This document shows, piece after piece, positions 19,746 through 28,122 of a stretch of 64,000 bases of DNA; the stretch's first letter is position 1; each line of letters begins with the position of its first letter. Source of the stretch: Phytohabitans suffuscus (lineage in GTDB: Bacteria; Actinomycetota; Actinomycetes; Mycobacteriales; Micromonosporaceae). Below the pieces are notes generated by a model, which was not told the DNA's origin, searched no databases, and saw nothing but the letters and a program-made list of their open reading frames with translations. The DNA lies in the NCBI RefSeq assembly GCF_011764565.1, contig NZ_AP022871.1, positions 9,114,320-9,178,319 of the forward strand. Direction: 5' to 3'. A program made the translations under genes and the position numbers.

Positions 19746-20648
19746 TCAGGCGCCGCGGGCCCGGAGCCGTTCGACCAGCTCGCGGGTCACCGGCACGTCC
19801 AGGCCGTGGCGGGCGGCGGCGCGCAGCACCGCACCGCCGATCGCGTCGACCTCGGCCGGTCGGCCCGCCTCGACGTCGCGCTGCATCGACGACCTCATCC
19901 CGGCGGGTACGCGGTCGAAGAGGCCGACCACCGCGTCACCGTCCACAGTGGCGCCCGCGGCCCGGGCCACCGCGACCACCTCGCCCGCGACCGCTTCCAG
20001 GTCGGGGCGGCGTCGCTCGCGCACCTCGCCGGCGGTCGCGCGGTACGCGGTGGTGAGCAGCGCGAGAGGCGCCAGGAAGGCGAGCTTGTCCCAGAGCAGC
20101 GCGGCCTCGCGGTCGCGCACGGACGTGTCGAGGCCGGCCGCGCTCAGCTGCGCGGCGAGCGTCTCCAGCCGCACCCTCGGGGTCGCGTCGCCGGCGATGT
20201 CGATGGCGCAGAACGGGCTCGTGTGCGCTATGGACCCGGTCGCCACGCGCGTCGACTCGACCCGGATCGCGCCGGCGAGCACCTGCGCGGCCGGAAACCG
20301 CGCGCGCAGGGCCGCCATGTGGTCGACGCCGTTCAGCAGGGGCAGCACCAGGCCGGCGCCGAGCGCCTCGGCCGGCACGCGGTCGAGGGCCGCGTCGAGC
20401 GCGGTCGCCTTGGCGGCGACCACGCACACGTCGACCGGCGAGGCCAGCCGCGGCACGGCGGTGGCGGGCACGTGGAAGTCGCCGTACTGGACGCTGGTCA
20501 CGGCCAGCCCGCCGGCGGTCAGCCCCGCCGCGGTGTCCGGCCGCGCCACGAACACGACCGGGTGGCCGGCCCGGGTCAGCACCGCGCCGACCAACCCGCC
20601 GACGCCGCCCGGCCCGACCACCGCCACGCTCCACGGCGACTGCGCCAC
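19746..20648 (-). CDS. 2-dehydropantoate 2-reductase (ketopantoate reductase)-like
   Basis: A 300-residue ApbA/PanE-family oxidoreductase. The NADPH site is VAVVGPGGVGGLVGAVLTRAGH (glycine-rich loop, residues 8-29), followed by VVAAKATALDAALD and the catalytic lysine segment LWDKLAFLAPLALLTT. The C-terminal helical domain contains SSMQRDVEAGRPAEVDAIGG, the usual substrate-binding signature with S, D and E. PanE reduces ketopantoate to pantoate for coenzyme A; paralogues of unknown substrate are common, so the pathway role is not certain. GTG 20648 follows a GAGGGAGG site. Confidence 0.88.
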   Translation of the reverse strand: MAQSPWSVAVVGPGGVGGLVGAVLTRAGHPVVFVARPDTAAGLTAGGLAVTSVQYGDFHVPATAVPRLASPVDVCVVAAKATALDAALDRVPAEALGAGLVLPLLNGVDHMAALRARFPAAQVLAGAIRVESTRVATGSIAHTSPFCAIDIAGDATPRVRLETLAAQLSAAGLDTSVRDREAALLWDKLAFLAPLALLTTAYRATAGEVRERRRPDLEAVAGEVVAVARAAGATVDGDAVVGLFDRVPAGMRSSMQRDVEAGRPAEVDAIGGAVLRAAARHGLDVPVTRELVERLRARGA

Positions 20649-20675
20649 GTGCCCTCCCTCAGCCTGAGACCGGTG

Positions 20676-20798
20676 TCAGCCCTGGCGGCCGTTGAACCGC
20701 GGGTTGACCCGGTTGACCACGCGCAGCCGGCCGCCGCGGCGAACCACCACCGCGCCGGGCTTGCGGGTCAGCGAACGTAGCGAGCTACGCACCTTCAT
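20676..20798 (-). CDS. rpmJ: 50S ribosomal protein L36, cysteine-free (C-) paralogue
   Basis: A 40-residue basic protein, MKVRSSLRSLTRKPGAVVVR...NPRFNGRQG. It matches bacterial L36 end to end (MKVR start, NPRF-RQG end) but lacks the zinc-binding Cys/His set of the standard form. Such C- paralogues are made under zinc limitation in many bacteria, usually under Zur control; I do not see a clear Zur box here. AAGGAGAACGTG precedes the ATG at 20798. Directly upstream is the remnant of an oxidoreductase gene in the same orientation. Confidence 0.9.
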   Translation of the reverse strand: MKVRSSLRSLTRKPGAVVVRRGGRLRVVNRVNPRFNGRQG

Positions 20799-20879
20799 CA
20801 CGTTCTCCTTTCCACTGCGCGCCGGCCTTTCGGCCGTCGCCGGCATGCGGAACGTCGAGGGCGGTCTCAAGATTCCCGG

Positions 20880-21115
20880 GTACGCCGGAAGACGCCCGCC
20901 GGGTCGCAGCTCGCGCACCGCGACCAGCAGCCCGGCGCTCCCGGCGAAGTTGAGGGTGGTCCCGACATCGTCCTCGCCGGCGCACAGGACCACCGCGCCG
21001 GGGCGCACGTCGCGGTACCGCACGATCGGCGGCACCCCGCCTCGTCGTAGCCCGGCCGGCCCGACCACAGCGCTGTCCCCGTGATCGCGGCGTCCAACGC
21101 CACCCAGTCCGCCAT
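20880..21115 (-). pseudogene. Remnant of an FAD-linked oxidase (berberine-bridge-enzyme-like, PCMH domain)
   Basis: From ATG 21115 one frame encodes ADWVALDAAITGTALWSGRP then GYDEAG, the standard N-terminus of secreted or cytosolic BBE-like flavin oxidases. After a frame change near 21040 the next frame gives PPIVRYRDVRPGAVVLCAGE, then DDVGTTLNFAGSAGLLVAVR, which is the first half of the FAD-binding PCMH domain. Everything beyond, including the GGH flavin-attachment motif and the substrate domain, is missing. It is a short, frameshifted and truncated pseudogene. Confidence 0.6.
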
Positions 21116-21258
21116 CCACAAGATCCTATAGCCTTCGATTCTTGCGGTTTTATTGTCGCGAGATTTCGAGTATCGATTCAACTGTTGCGGAGATGTGTCG
21201 CATCCTGGCACGATGACCGTCGATCCCCCAAGCATCCACACTCCTGAGGAGCGCCGGC
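21116..21258. promoter_or_regulatory. AT-rich promoter region upstream of the secreted GH71/99-like gene
   Basis: The block 21124-21190 (TATAGCCTTCGATTC through GAGATTTCGAGTATCGATTC) is the most A+T-rich stretch for several kilobases and lies between the BBE remnant and the secreted hydrolase. No convincing -35/-10 pair or long palindrome could be fixed by eye. A CTGAGGAGCG ribosome-binding site lies directly before the ATG at 21259. Confidence 0.35.
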
Positions 21259-23661
21259 ATGGCGGTATCGCGCCGTACCTTCGTGACGTCCGTGGCCGCC
21301 GGCTCCGCCCTGGCCGCGGTGTCCACCACCGAGATCGTCTCCGCCCTGACCAGCGCGGCCAGCGCCGTGAGCCCGCCCGGTGACGTGGTCGGGAAGATCT
21401 CCGTCGGCTACCAGGGATGGTTCGCCTGCCCCGGCGACGGTGCGCCGATCGGCGGGTGGTGGCACTGGAGCCGCGACCGTTTCCAGCCGCCCTCGCCCAG
21501 CAACACCACGATCGTCTCGTGGCCGGACATGCGCGAGATCACCCGCGGCTACACCACCGCCTACGCCAACCTCGGCAACGGTCAGCCGGCCCAGCTCTTC
21601 TCCTCGTACGACCAGCAGACGGTGGACACGCACTTCCGGTGGATGCGGGAGCACGGGTGCGACACGGCCGCGCTGCAGCGGTTCAGCCCGTTCGGCGACG
21701 AGGGGCCGACCCGCGACGCCATGGCGGTCAAGGTGCGCGACGCGGCGGAGCGCTTCGGGCGCAAGTACTACATCATGTACGACGTCACGAGCTGGACCAA
21801 CATGCAGTCCGAGCTGAAAACTGACTGGACCACCAAGATGTCGGCGCACGCGGCCTCACCGGCGTACGCCCGGCAGAACGGCAAGCCCGTCGTGTGCATC
21901 TGGGGCTTCGGCTTCGACGACCCGGGCCGCCCGTTCGCGCCGGCGCCGTGCCTCGAGGTGGTCAACTGGTTCAAGGCGCAGGGCTGCTACGTGATCGGCG
22001 GCGTTCCCACGTACTGGCGGCAGGGCATCAACGACTCCCGTCCCGGCTTCCTCGACGTCTACCACGCGTTCAACATGATCTCGCCGTGGATGGTCGGCCG
22101 CACCGGCACAGTCGACGGGCTGGACTGGTTCTACACCAACGTCAACGTGCCCGACCAGGCCGACTGCGACGCGCACGGCATCGACTACCAGCCCTGCGTG
22201 ATGCCCGGCGACCTGTCCACCGGGGCCCGCGCGCATGGCGACTTCTACTGGCGGCACTTCTACAACATGGTGCGGCTCGGTTGCCAGGGCATCTACATCT
22301 CGATGTTCGACGAGTTCAACGAGGGTAACCAGATCGCCAAGACCGCCGAGACCGCGGCCACCGTGCCGGCCGGCAGCGGGATCCGGCCGCTGGACGAGGA
22401 CGGCACGTTCTGCTCCTCCGACTACTACCTGCGGATCACCGCGGACGGCGGCCGGATGCTGAAAGGCCAGCTCGCGCTCACTCCGGTACGCCCCACGCCG
22501 CCGGTCGTCGGTGGCGGTCCCGGCCCGCAGCCCGGCGCCGACCTCGCGGCCGGGCGGCCCGTCTCGGCCAGCAGCCAGAACGGCGGCTTCGTCGCCGCGA
22601 ACGCGGTGGACAGCAACGCCGGCACCTACTGGGAGAGCACCAACAACGCGTTTCCACAGTGGCTCCAGGTCGACCTGGGGACGGCCGCACAGGTCAACCG
22701 GGTGGTGTTGAGGCTGCCCTCCAGTTGGGGGGCGCGCAACCAGACTCTGTCGGTGCAGGGCAGCACCAACGGCTCGACGTTCACCACGCTGGCCGCCCCG
22801 GCCGGCCGGGTCTTCGACCCCGGGTCGGGCAACACGGTGACGCTGACCTTCACGGCGAGCAGCGCGCGGTACGTGCGGGTGAACGTCACGGCGAACACCG
22901 GCTGGCCGGCCGCCCAGCTCGCCACGCTGGAGGTGTACGCGGCCACGGGCCAGCCGAGCGATCCGCCACCCACCGCGCCCGGCAACCTGACGGTCACCGC
23001 GAAGTCGTCGACCAGCGTCTCGCTCTCCTGGAGCGCGAGCACCGACAACACCGGCGTGACCGGATACCAGGTGCTGCGCGGCGGTACCGTCGTGGCGTCC
23101 GCCACCGGCACCTCGGCGACGGTGACCGGGCTGAGTCCCGCCACGTCGTACAGCTTCCAGGTCACCGCCCAGGACGCGGCCGGCAACACGTCGCCGCCGT
23201 CCAACACGGTGAGCGTCACCACCGACCCCGCGCCCCAGCCCGGCGGCAACCTCGCGCCGGGGCGCCCCGCGACGGCGAGCAGCCAGACCCAGAGCTACGG
23301 GCCGGGCAACGCGGTGGACGGCAACGCGGGCAGCTACTGGGAGAGCGCCAACAACGCGTTTCCACAGTGGATCCAGGTGGACCTCGGGTCGGCGCTGACG
23401 GTGGGCCGCGTCGTGCTGAAGCTCCCGCCGCCGGCCGCCTGGGCGGCACGCACGCAGACGCTGTCGGTGCAGGGCAGCACGAACGGCTCGACGTTCACCA
23501 CGCTGGTCGCCTCGGGCGCGCGCACGTTCGACCCGGCCACGGGAAATACGGTGACCCTCACGTTCACGGCGGCGGGCGTGCGCTACCTGCGCGTCCACGT
23601 CACCGCCAACACCGGTTGGCCGGCGGGGCAGCTGTCCGAGCTGGAGGCGTACGCGTCCTGA
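21259..23661 (+). CDS. Secreted GH71/99-like glycoside hydrolase with two F5/8 type C modules and FN3
   Basis: An 800-residue exported enzyme. Residues 1-37 form a Tat-type leader (SRRTFVTSVAAGSALAAVS). Residues about 43-415 match the GH71/GH99-like group: KISVGYQGWFACPGDG, GWWHWSRDRF, FSSYDQQTVDTHFRWMREHG, RKYYIMYDVTSW and IYISMFDEFNEGNQ. They are followed by an F5/8 type C (discoidin, CBM32-like) module (about 427-565), an FN3 linker (569-655) and a second F5/8C module (662-800). The two F5/8C copies share long identical stretches such as LSVQGSTNGSTFTTL, suggesting recent internal duplication. The family includes alpha-mannan or xylan-side-chain enzymes; the actual substrate is unknown. 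Confidence 0.87.
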   Translation: MAVSRRTFVTSVAAGSALAAVSTTEIVSALTSAASAVSPPGDVVGKISVGYQGWFACPGDGAPIGGWWHWSRDRFQPPSPSNTTIVSWPDMREITRGYTTAYANLGNGQPAQLFSSYDQQTVDTHFRWMREHGCDTAALQRFSPFGDEGPTRDAMAVKVRDAAERFGRKYYIMYDVTSWTNMQSELKTDWTTKMSAHAASPAYARQNGKPVVCIWGFGFDDPGRPFAPAPCLEVVNWFKAQGCYVIGGVPTYWRQGINDSRPGFLDVYHAFNMISPWMVGRTGTVDGLDWFYTNVNVPDQADCDAHGIDYQPCVMPGDLSTGARAHGDFYWRHFYNMVRLGCQGIYISMFDEFNEGNQIAKTAETAATVPAGSGIRPLDEDGTFCSSDYYLRITADGGRMLKGQLALTPVRPTPPVVGGGPGPQPGADLAAGRPVSASSQNGGFVAANAVDSNAGTYWESTNNAFPQWLQVDLGTAAQVNRVVLRLPSSWGARNQTLSVQGSTNGSTFTTLAAPAGRVFDPGSGNTVTLTFTASSARYVRVNVTANTGWPAAQLATLEVYAATGQPSDPPPTAPGNLTVTAKSSTSVSLSWSASTDNTGVTGYQVLRGGTVVASATGTSATVTGLSPATSYSFQVTAQDAAGNTSPPSNTVSVTTDPAPQPGGNLAPGRPATASSQTQSYGPGNAVDGNAGSYWESANNAFPQWIQVDLGSALTVGRVVLKLPPPAAWAARTQTLSVQGSTNGSTFTTLVASGARTFDPATGNTVTLTFTAAGVRYLRVHVTANTGWPAGQLSELEAYAS

Positions 23662-23693
23662 GCCGTGACCTGGGCCGACAGTCCGCGCGGCGA

Positions 23694-23708
23694 CTTCATG
23701 TCATGAAG
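23694..23708. promoter_or_regulatory. 15-bp perfect palindrome upstream of the Nudix regulator
   Basis: CTTCATG T CATGAAG reads identically on both strands and ends 22 bp before the GTG start at 23730. Its position in the promoter of a Nudix/winged-helix regulator of the NrtR type makes autoregulation plausible, although the sequence differs from the NrtR operators I know. Confidence 0.5.
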
Positions 23709-23729
23709 ACGATTAGCTAGCATGGCGGG

Positions 23730-24458
23730 GTGACCACACCGCACTTCTCCGGGGTGGCCGTGACGGTCGACGTCGTCGTGCTGACGATCCGCGACGACGA
23801 GCTGCAGGTGCTCCTGGTCGAGCGGGGCATCGAGCCGTTCCGCGGCATGCTCGCGCTGCCAGGCGGCTTCATCCTGCCGGACGAGGACGCCGAGCCCGCC
23901 GCCCGCCGCGAGCTGGTCGAGGAGACGGCACTCGACGGCGAGGGCCTCTATCTTGAGCAGCTCCGCACCTTCGCCACGCCGCACCGGGACCCCCGCGGCC
24001 GGGTCATCACCGTCGCCTACCTGGCGATCGCGCCCGACCTGCCGGTGCCGGCCGGCGGCACCGACGCGCACGCCGCGCGCTGGCAGCCGGTGTCGTCGCT
24101 GCTGTCCGGAGCCGTCGCGCTCGCCTTCGACCACCTGGAGATCGTCGAGCACGCGGTCGACCGCGCCCGCTCCAAGCTGGAGTACACGACGCTGGCCACC
24201 GCGTTCTGCCCCGCGGTCTTCACGATGACCGAGCTGCGCAGGGTGTACGAGGTGGTGTGGGGCGTCTCGATCGACGCCCGCAACTTCCACCGCAAGGTCA
24301 CCAACGCGGACGACTTCCTGGAGCCGACCGGCGAACGGCGGGTCCTGGAGACCGGCCGGCCGGCCGCGCTCTACCGGCGTGGGGCGGCCAGGAGCTTGTT
24401 CCCCCCGATGCTGCGCGCCGCGTTCCCACCCGTGCCCGCCGCCGACCCGCGGTCCTGA
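23730..24458 (+). CDS. Nudix-domain protein with C-terminal winged helix (NrtR-like regulator)
   Basis: A 242-residue protein. The Nudix box GGFILPDEDAEPAARRELVEET (about residues 46-67) keeps the G(x5)E(x7)REUxEE plan. After the Nudix fold (to about 150), a segment rich in charged and aromatic residues, FTMTELRRVYEVVWGVSIDARNFHRKV, looks like the winged-helix DNA-binding region of NrtR-type regulators, which sense ADP-ribose and control NAD metabolism. No NAD-biosynthesis gene adjoins, so either a regulator of a distant regulon or a plain hydrolase is possible. The gene's last 88 bases overlap the converging CDP-alcohol phosphatidyltransferase gene. Confidence 0.82.
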   Translation: MTTPHFSGVAVTVDVVVLTIRDDELQVLLVERGIEPFRGMLALPGGFILPDEDAEPAARRELVEETALDGEGLYLEQLRTFATPHRDPRGRVITVAYLAIAPDLPVPAGGTDAHAARWQPVSSLLSGAVALAFDHLEIVEHAVDRARSKLEYTTLATAFCPAVFTMTELRRVYEVVWGVSIDARNFHRKVTNADDFLEPTGERRVLETGRPAALYRRGAARSLFPPMLRAAFPPVPAADPRS

Positions 24459-25210
24459 GGCAGCGCCACACCGGCGACGACGTACCGCCGGACCTCGTGG
24501 GCCCGCCAGAGCCAGGCCACGTCGCGGGTGAAGGACCAGACCAGCAGCGCCAGCGCCGTGCCCACGACGGCCACCGCCATCGGGTACGGCAGCAGCCCCG
24601 AGCTCGCCGCCGCCAGCACGATGCCCTGGATCGCGGCGACGGTCTTGCGCGAGACGCGGTGCGGCAGCGCGGCGCGCAGCCACGGCAGCACCCAGCTGGC
24701 CACCACGAACGCGTACCTGAACACGCCGATCGCCAGCACCCACAGCCCGAGCGACTGGGCGACCACCGCGCTCAGCACCAGAATGAGGACGGCGTCAACT
24801 TCCATGTCGAAGCGCGCGCCCAGCGCGGAGGTGCTGTTGGTGCGGCGGGCCACCTGGCCGTCCACGGCGTCCAGCGCGAGCGCCACCGCGGCCAGCGTCA
24901 CGAAGACCACGACCGGCACGGCGTGCCCGGTGAGCTGGTCGGCGGCCAGCGCCGCCACACCACCCACGAGCGTGGCGCGGGCCAGTGTGACCTGGTTGGC
25001 CGGGCCGAGGAACGTGGTGCCGGAGCGCCGCAGCGCCCGCCCGAGCAGCACCCAGGTGCCGACCGCGAACACGACTCCGACCGCCCAGCCGGCCGCGTTG
25101 AGGCCGACGCCCGCGGCGAGCATCCCGAGGAGGAGGAACTGCACCGCCAGTCCCGTGGTATGCCCGTCGACGGTCGGGGTGGTTCCGAGGGGCCGGTCGC
25201 TGACGGTCAA
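24371..25210 (-). CDS. CDP-alcohol phosphatidyltransferase family protein
   Basis: A 279-residue membrane enzyme. The signature DG(x2)AR(x8)G(x3)D(x3)D is exact: LDAVDGQVARR followed by GARFDMEVD (about residues 110-135). It is surrounded by about six helices such as VVVFVTLAAVALALDAV and AVLILVLSAVVAQSLGLWVLAIGV. The family condenses a CDP-alcohol with a second alcohol to make phospholipids. I chose TTG 25210, which has GGAGGA four bases upstream; longer frames would overlap the divergent dehydrogenase gene. It is divergent from, and probably functionally tied to, the pterin-type cluster that begins at 25326. Confidence 0.85.
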   Translation of the reverse strand: MTVSDRPLGTTPTVDGHTTGLAVQFLLLGMLAAGVGLNAAGWAVGVVFAVGTWVLLGRALRRSGTTFLGPANQVTLARATLVGGVAALAADQLTGHAVPVVVFVTLAAVALALDAVDGQVARRTNSTSALGARFDMEVDAVLILVLSAVVAQSLGLWVLAIGVFRYAFVVASWVLPWLRAALPHRVSRKTVAAIQGIVLAAASSGLLPYPMAVAVVGTALALLVWSFTRDVAWLWRAHEVRRYVVAGVALPQDRGSAAGTGGNAARSIGGNKLLAAPRR

Positions 25211-25325
25211 CGTTCCTCCGTGGTTGTCTGGGCGGGTAGGGCCCCACCACGTATGGTTACCAGGGCCCACGGTCAGGAAAACGGGAAACGGGCCGGATTG
25301 GTTCATCGCCCGCGGAAGGAGATCC

Positions 25326-26324
25326 ATGACGCTCCGTGGTCGAGCGTTCTGGCTCGGGTCTCCTGGGGCGGGTGAGATCCGCCCGGTCACTCTCGCGCCA
25401 CCCGGTCCGGCGGAGGTACTGGTGCGCTCGCTCTGGTCGGGCGTGAGCCGCGGCACCGAGACGATCGTCTTCCGCGGTGGGGTGCCGCCGAGCCAGTGGG
25501 CGGCCATGCGCGCGCCGTACCAGGAGGGTGATTTTCCGGCCCCGGTCAAGTACGGCTACCTCAACGTCGGGGTCGTGGAGGACGGCCCGGACGAGCTGCG
25601 CGGACGCGCCGTCTTCTGCCTGTACCCGCACCAGACCCGGTACGTCGTCCCGGCCACCGCGGTGACGCCGGTGCCCGACGGCGTGCCGCCGCGGCGGGCC
25701 GTCCTCGCCGGCACCGTGGAGACCGCCGTGAACGCCCTGTGGGACGCGGCCCCGCTGGTCGGCGACCGGGTCGCGGTGGTCGGCGGGGGCATGGTGGGTT
25801 GCAGCGTCGCGGCGGTGCTGGCCAGGTTTCCCGGGGTACGGGTGCAGCTCGTCGACGCCGACCCGGCCCGCGCCCGGACGGCCGCCGCGCTCGGCGTCGA
25901 CTTCGCCACGCCCGGGGACGCCGCCGGCGACCGCGACCTGGTCATCCACGCCAGCGCGACCTCCGCCGGCCTGGCCCGCTCGCTGGAGCTGCTCGCCCCC
26001 GAGGGAACGGTGGTGGAGCTGAGCTGGTACGGCGACCGCGCGGTCACCATCCCGCTCGGCGAGCACTTCCACTCCCGCCGCCTGACCGTGCGCGGCAGCC
26101 AGGTCGGCACGGTGTCGCCGGCCGTGAAGGGGCGCCGCACGTACGCCGACCGGCTCGCGCTCGCGCTGGAACTGCTCGCCGACCCCGCCTTCGACGCGCT
26201 GCTGACCGGCGAGTCAGCCTTCGACGAGCTGCCCGCGTTGCTGCCCAGGCTGGCCAGCGGCGAGCTGCCCGCGCTGTGCCACCTCGTCCGCTACGACGCG
26301 GGTGACGCGGCGCCGGCGGGGTAG
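25326..26324 (+). CDS. Zinc-type (MDR) alcohol dehydrogenase-like protein without zinc ligands
   Basis: A 332-residue MDR-fold protein. The N-terminal GroES-like part includes PGPAEVLVRSLWSGVSRGTE and VKYGYLNVGVVEDGPDELRG. The nucleotide-binding part has DRVAVVGGGMVGCSVAAVLA, followed by acidic VDAD (about residues 145-180). The catalytic-zinc Cys/His set and structural-zinc cysteines of true alcohol dehydrogenases are absent, so it is more like the reductase or synthase branches of MDR. ATG 25326 has GGAAGGAGA at ideal distance. It is the first gene of a forward operon with the PTPS-like gene 34 bp downstream. Confidence 0.87.
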   Translation: MTLRGRAFWLGSPGAGEIRPVTLAPPGPAEVLVRSLWSGVSRGTETIVFRGGVPPSQWAAMRAPYQEGDFPAPVKYGYLNVGVVEDGPDELRGRAVFCLYPHQTRYVVPATAVTPVPDGVPPRRAVLAGTVETAVNALWDAAPLVGDRVAVVGGGMVGCSVAAVLARFPGVRVQLVDADPARARTAAALGVDFATPGDAAGDRDLVIHASATSAGLARSLELLAPEGTVVELSWYGDRAVTIPLGEHFHSRRLTVRGSQVGTVSPAVKGRRTYADRLALALELLADPAFDALLTGESAFDELPALLPRLASGELPALCHLVRYDAGDAAPAG

Positions 26325-26358
26325 GCGCCCACAGAGACCGAGCCAGGAGGTTGAGGGT

Positions 26359-26757
26359 TTGTTCAGCATCACCGTCCGGGACCACATCATGGTCGCGCAC
26401 AGTTTCCGCGGCGAGGTGTTCGGTCCGGCGCAGCGGCTGCACGGCGCGACGTTCGTGGTCGACGCGACGTTCCGCCGGCCCGCGCTCGACGCCGACAACA
26501 TCGTGGTCGACATCGGGCTCGCCACCGCCCAGCTCGGCGAGGTGCTGGGCGAGCTGAACTACCGCAACCTCGACGACGAGCCCGCCTTCGCCGGCGTCAA
26601 CACGTCCACCGAGTACCTCGCCAAGGTGATCGCCGACCGCCTCGCCGACCGGGTGGCGGCGGGCGCCCTCGGCGAGGGCGCGCGGGGGCTGACCGGCATC
26701 ACGGTCACGCTGCACGAGTCGCACGCGGCGTGGGCCAGCTACGAGCGGACCCTGTGA
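26359..26757 (+). CDS. 6-pyruvoyl-tetrahydropterin synthase/QueD-fold protein
   Basis: A 132-residue T-fold protein of the PTPS/6-carboxytetrahydropterin synthase family. The zinc site begins with His in MVAHSF (residue about 13) and continues in RLHGATFVVDA, where the canonical HGH has become HGA. The C-terminal HESHAAWASYE holds the family's Glu and a His. The usual catalytic Cys before HGH is also missing. Loss of a zinc ligand and of the cysteine implies altered chemistry or an alternative third ligand. TTG 26359 lies eight bases after AGGAGG; no better start exists. The downstream glycosyltransferase overlaps by four bases, so the two are translationally coupled. Confidence 0.85.
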   Translation: MFSITVRDHIMVAHSFRGEVFGPAQRLHGATFVVDATFRRPALDADNIVVDIGLATAQLGEVLGELNYRNLDDEPAFAGVNTSTEYLAKVIADRLADRVAAGALGEGARGLTGITVTLHESHAAWASYERTL

Positions 26758-27803
26758 GGACACTGCACGTCGTGCTCCCGGCCGGTGTGGACGACCCGGC
26801 CAGCCCCAGCGGCGGCAACCGCTACGACCGGCGGGCCTGCGAGCGCCTGGCCACGCTGGGCTGGCAGGTGATCGAGCACACGGTGGACGGCGACTGGCCC
26901 CGCCCCGACACCGCGCGGCTCGCGGGACTGGCCGCCGTCCTGTCGGCCGTACCCGACGGTGGTCTCATCCTGCTGGACGGCCTGGTGGCGTGTGCCGCGC
27001 CCGAGGTGGTCGTGCCCGCGTCGGCGCGGCTGCGGCTCGCGGTGCTGGTGCACCTGCCGCTCGTGGACGAGGCCGGCGACATCGACCTCGACGCCCGCGA
27101 GCGCGCGACCCTCCGGGCCGTGGCCGCCGTCATCGCGACCAGCGAGGGCGCCGCGCGGCACCTCGCCGAACGGCACGGACTCGACCGGGTACACGTGGCC
27201 GCCCCCGGCGTGGATCCCGCGTCGCTGTCCACAGGCACCGTCACCGGCTCGCGCCTGCTCTGCGTCGCCGCCGTGATCCCGCGCAAGGCACCGGATGTGC
27301 TGCTGTCCGCGCTGGCCACGCTCACGGATCTCGACTGGCGCTGCACCTTCGCCGGCGCGCTGGACCGCGACCCCGCGTACACGGCCCGCGTCACGGCCAC
27401 CGCCGGCGAACTTGGCGGCCGGGTCGACTTCGCCGGCCCGCTGGTTGGCGCCGACCTCGACGCCCGCTACGCCGGGGCGGACCTGCTGGTGCTGCCGTCC
27501 CACGCGGAGACGTACGGCATGGTGGTGACCGAGGCCCTCGCCCGCGGCATCCCGGTGCTCGCCACCGAGGTGGGCGGCGTCCCGGAGGCCCTCGGCTGGG
27601 CACGCGGGCCGTCCGGCGCGATCCGGCCCGGCATGCTGGTGCCGCCCGGCGACCCGGCGGCGCTGGCGGACACCCTCCGGCGGTGGCTCACCCAACCTGA
27701 GACGCGGGTCAACCTACGCGCCGCGGCCACCGCCCGCCGCTCCACACTGGACGGCTGGGACGCGACCACACGGTCTCTCACCGCCGTCCTGGACGCGCTG
27801 TGA
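26754..27803 (+). CDS. GT4-family glycosyltransferase
   Basis: A 349-residue GT-B enzyme. The C-terminal nucleotide-sugar domain shows LLCVAAVIPRKAPDVLLSAL, VDFAGPLVGADLDARYAGADLLVLPSHAETYGMVVTEALARGIPVLATEVGGVPE (the EX7E region), and LVPPGDPAALADTLRRWL. The N-terminal acceptor domain is slightly short. GTG 26754 overlaps the PTPS-like stop as GTGA, implying coupling and a shared pathway: the glycosyl acceptor may be the pterin-like product or a lipid derivative. The donor sugar is unknown. Confidence 0.88.
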   Translation: MRTLHVVLPAGVDDPASPSGGNRYDRRACERLATLGWQVIEHTVDGDWPRPDTARLAGLAAVLSAVPDGGLILLDGLVACAAPEVVVPASARLRLAVLVHLPLVDEAGDIDLDARERATLRAVAAVIATSEGAARHLAERHGLDRVHVAAPGVDPASLSTGTVTGSRLLCVAAVIPRKAPDVLLSALATLTDLDWRCTFAGALDRDPAYTARVTATAGELGGRVDFAGPLVGADLDARYAGADLLVLPSHAETYGMVVTEALARGIPVLATEVGGVPEALGWARGPSGAIRPGMLVPPGDPAALADTLRRWLTQPETRVNLRAAATARRSTLDGWDATTRSLTAVLDAL

Positions 27804-28122
27804 CCCACCCTCGCGGACGGCGCCGTCGCACGCCCACGCCGCCCAAGGCCCCACGGCCCACGGACCGCGCCATCGCACGACCCGCAGACCGCGACGCAGA
27901 CCGGGCCCACGGACCCCGAGGTCGCACGACCCGCAGACCGCGACACAGACCAGGCCACGGACCGCAACACAGACAGGCCCACGGACCGCGACACGGACGG
28001 GCGCGTACAAAGACGCAGGCCACAGGGTCGCGAAAGGTTCGTCTGTGCCATGACGCCGGGCAGCGCGCGGGCGCCTGCCCAGGGTGGCCGGCGCGGACCG
28101 AGCATCGATCGAAGGAGGGACC
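27804..28122. repeat. 319-bp gap filled by a degenerate tandem repeat
   Basis: From about 27810 to 28015, units built on CCCACGGACCGCGACACAGA-like and CGCACGACCCGCAGACCGCG-like sequence repeat six to eight times with a period near 24 nt and variants. The last about 100 bp before the next start is unique and carries GAAGGAGGGACC as ribosome-binding site. The array interrupts what would otherwise be one operon. Confidence 0.7.
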
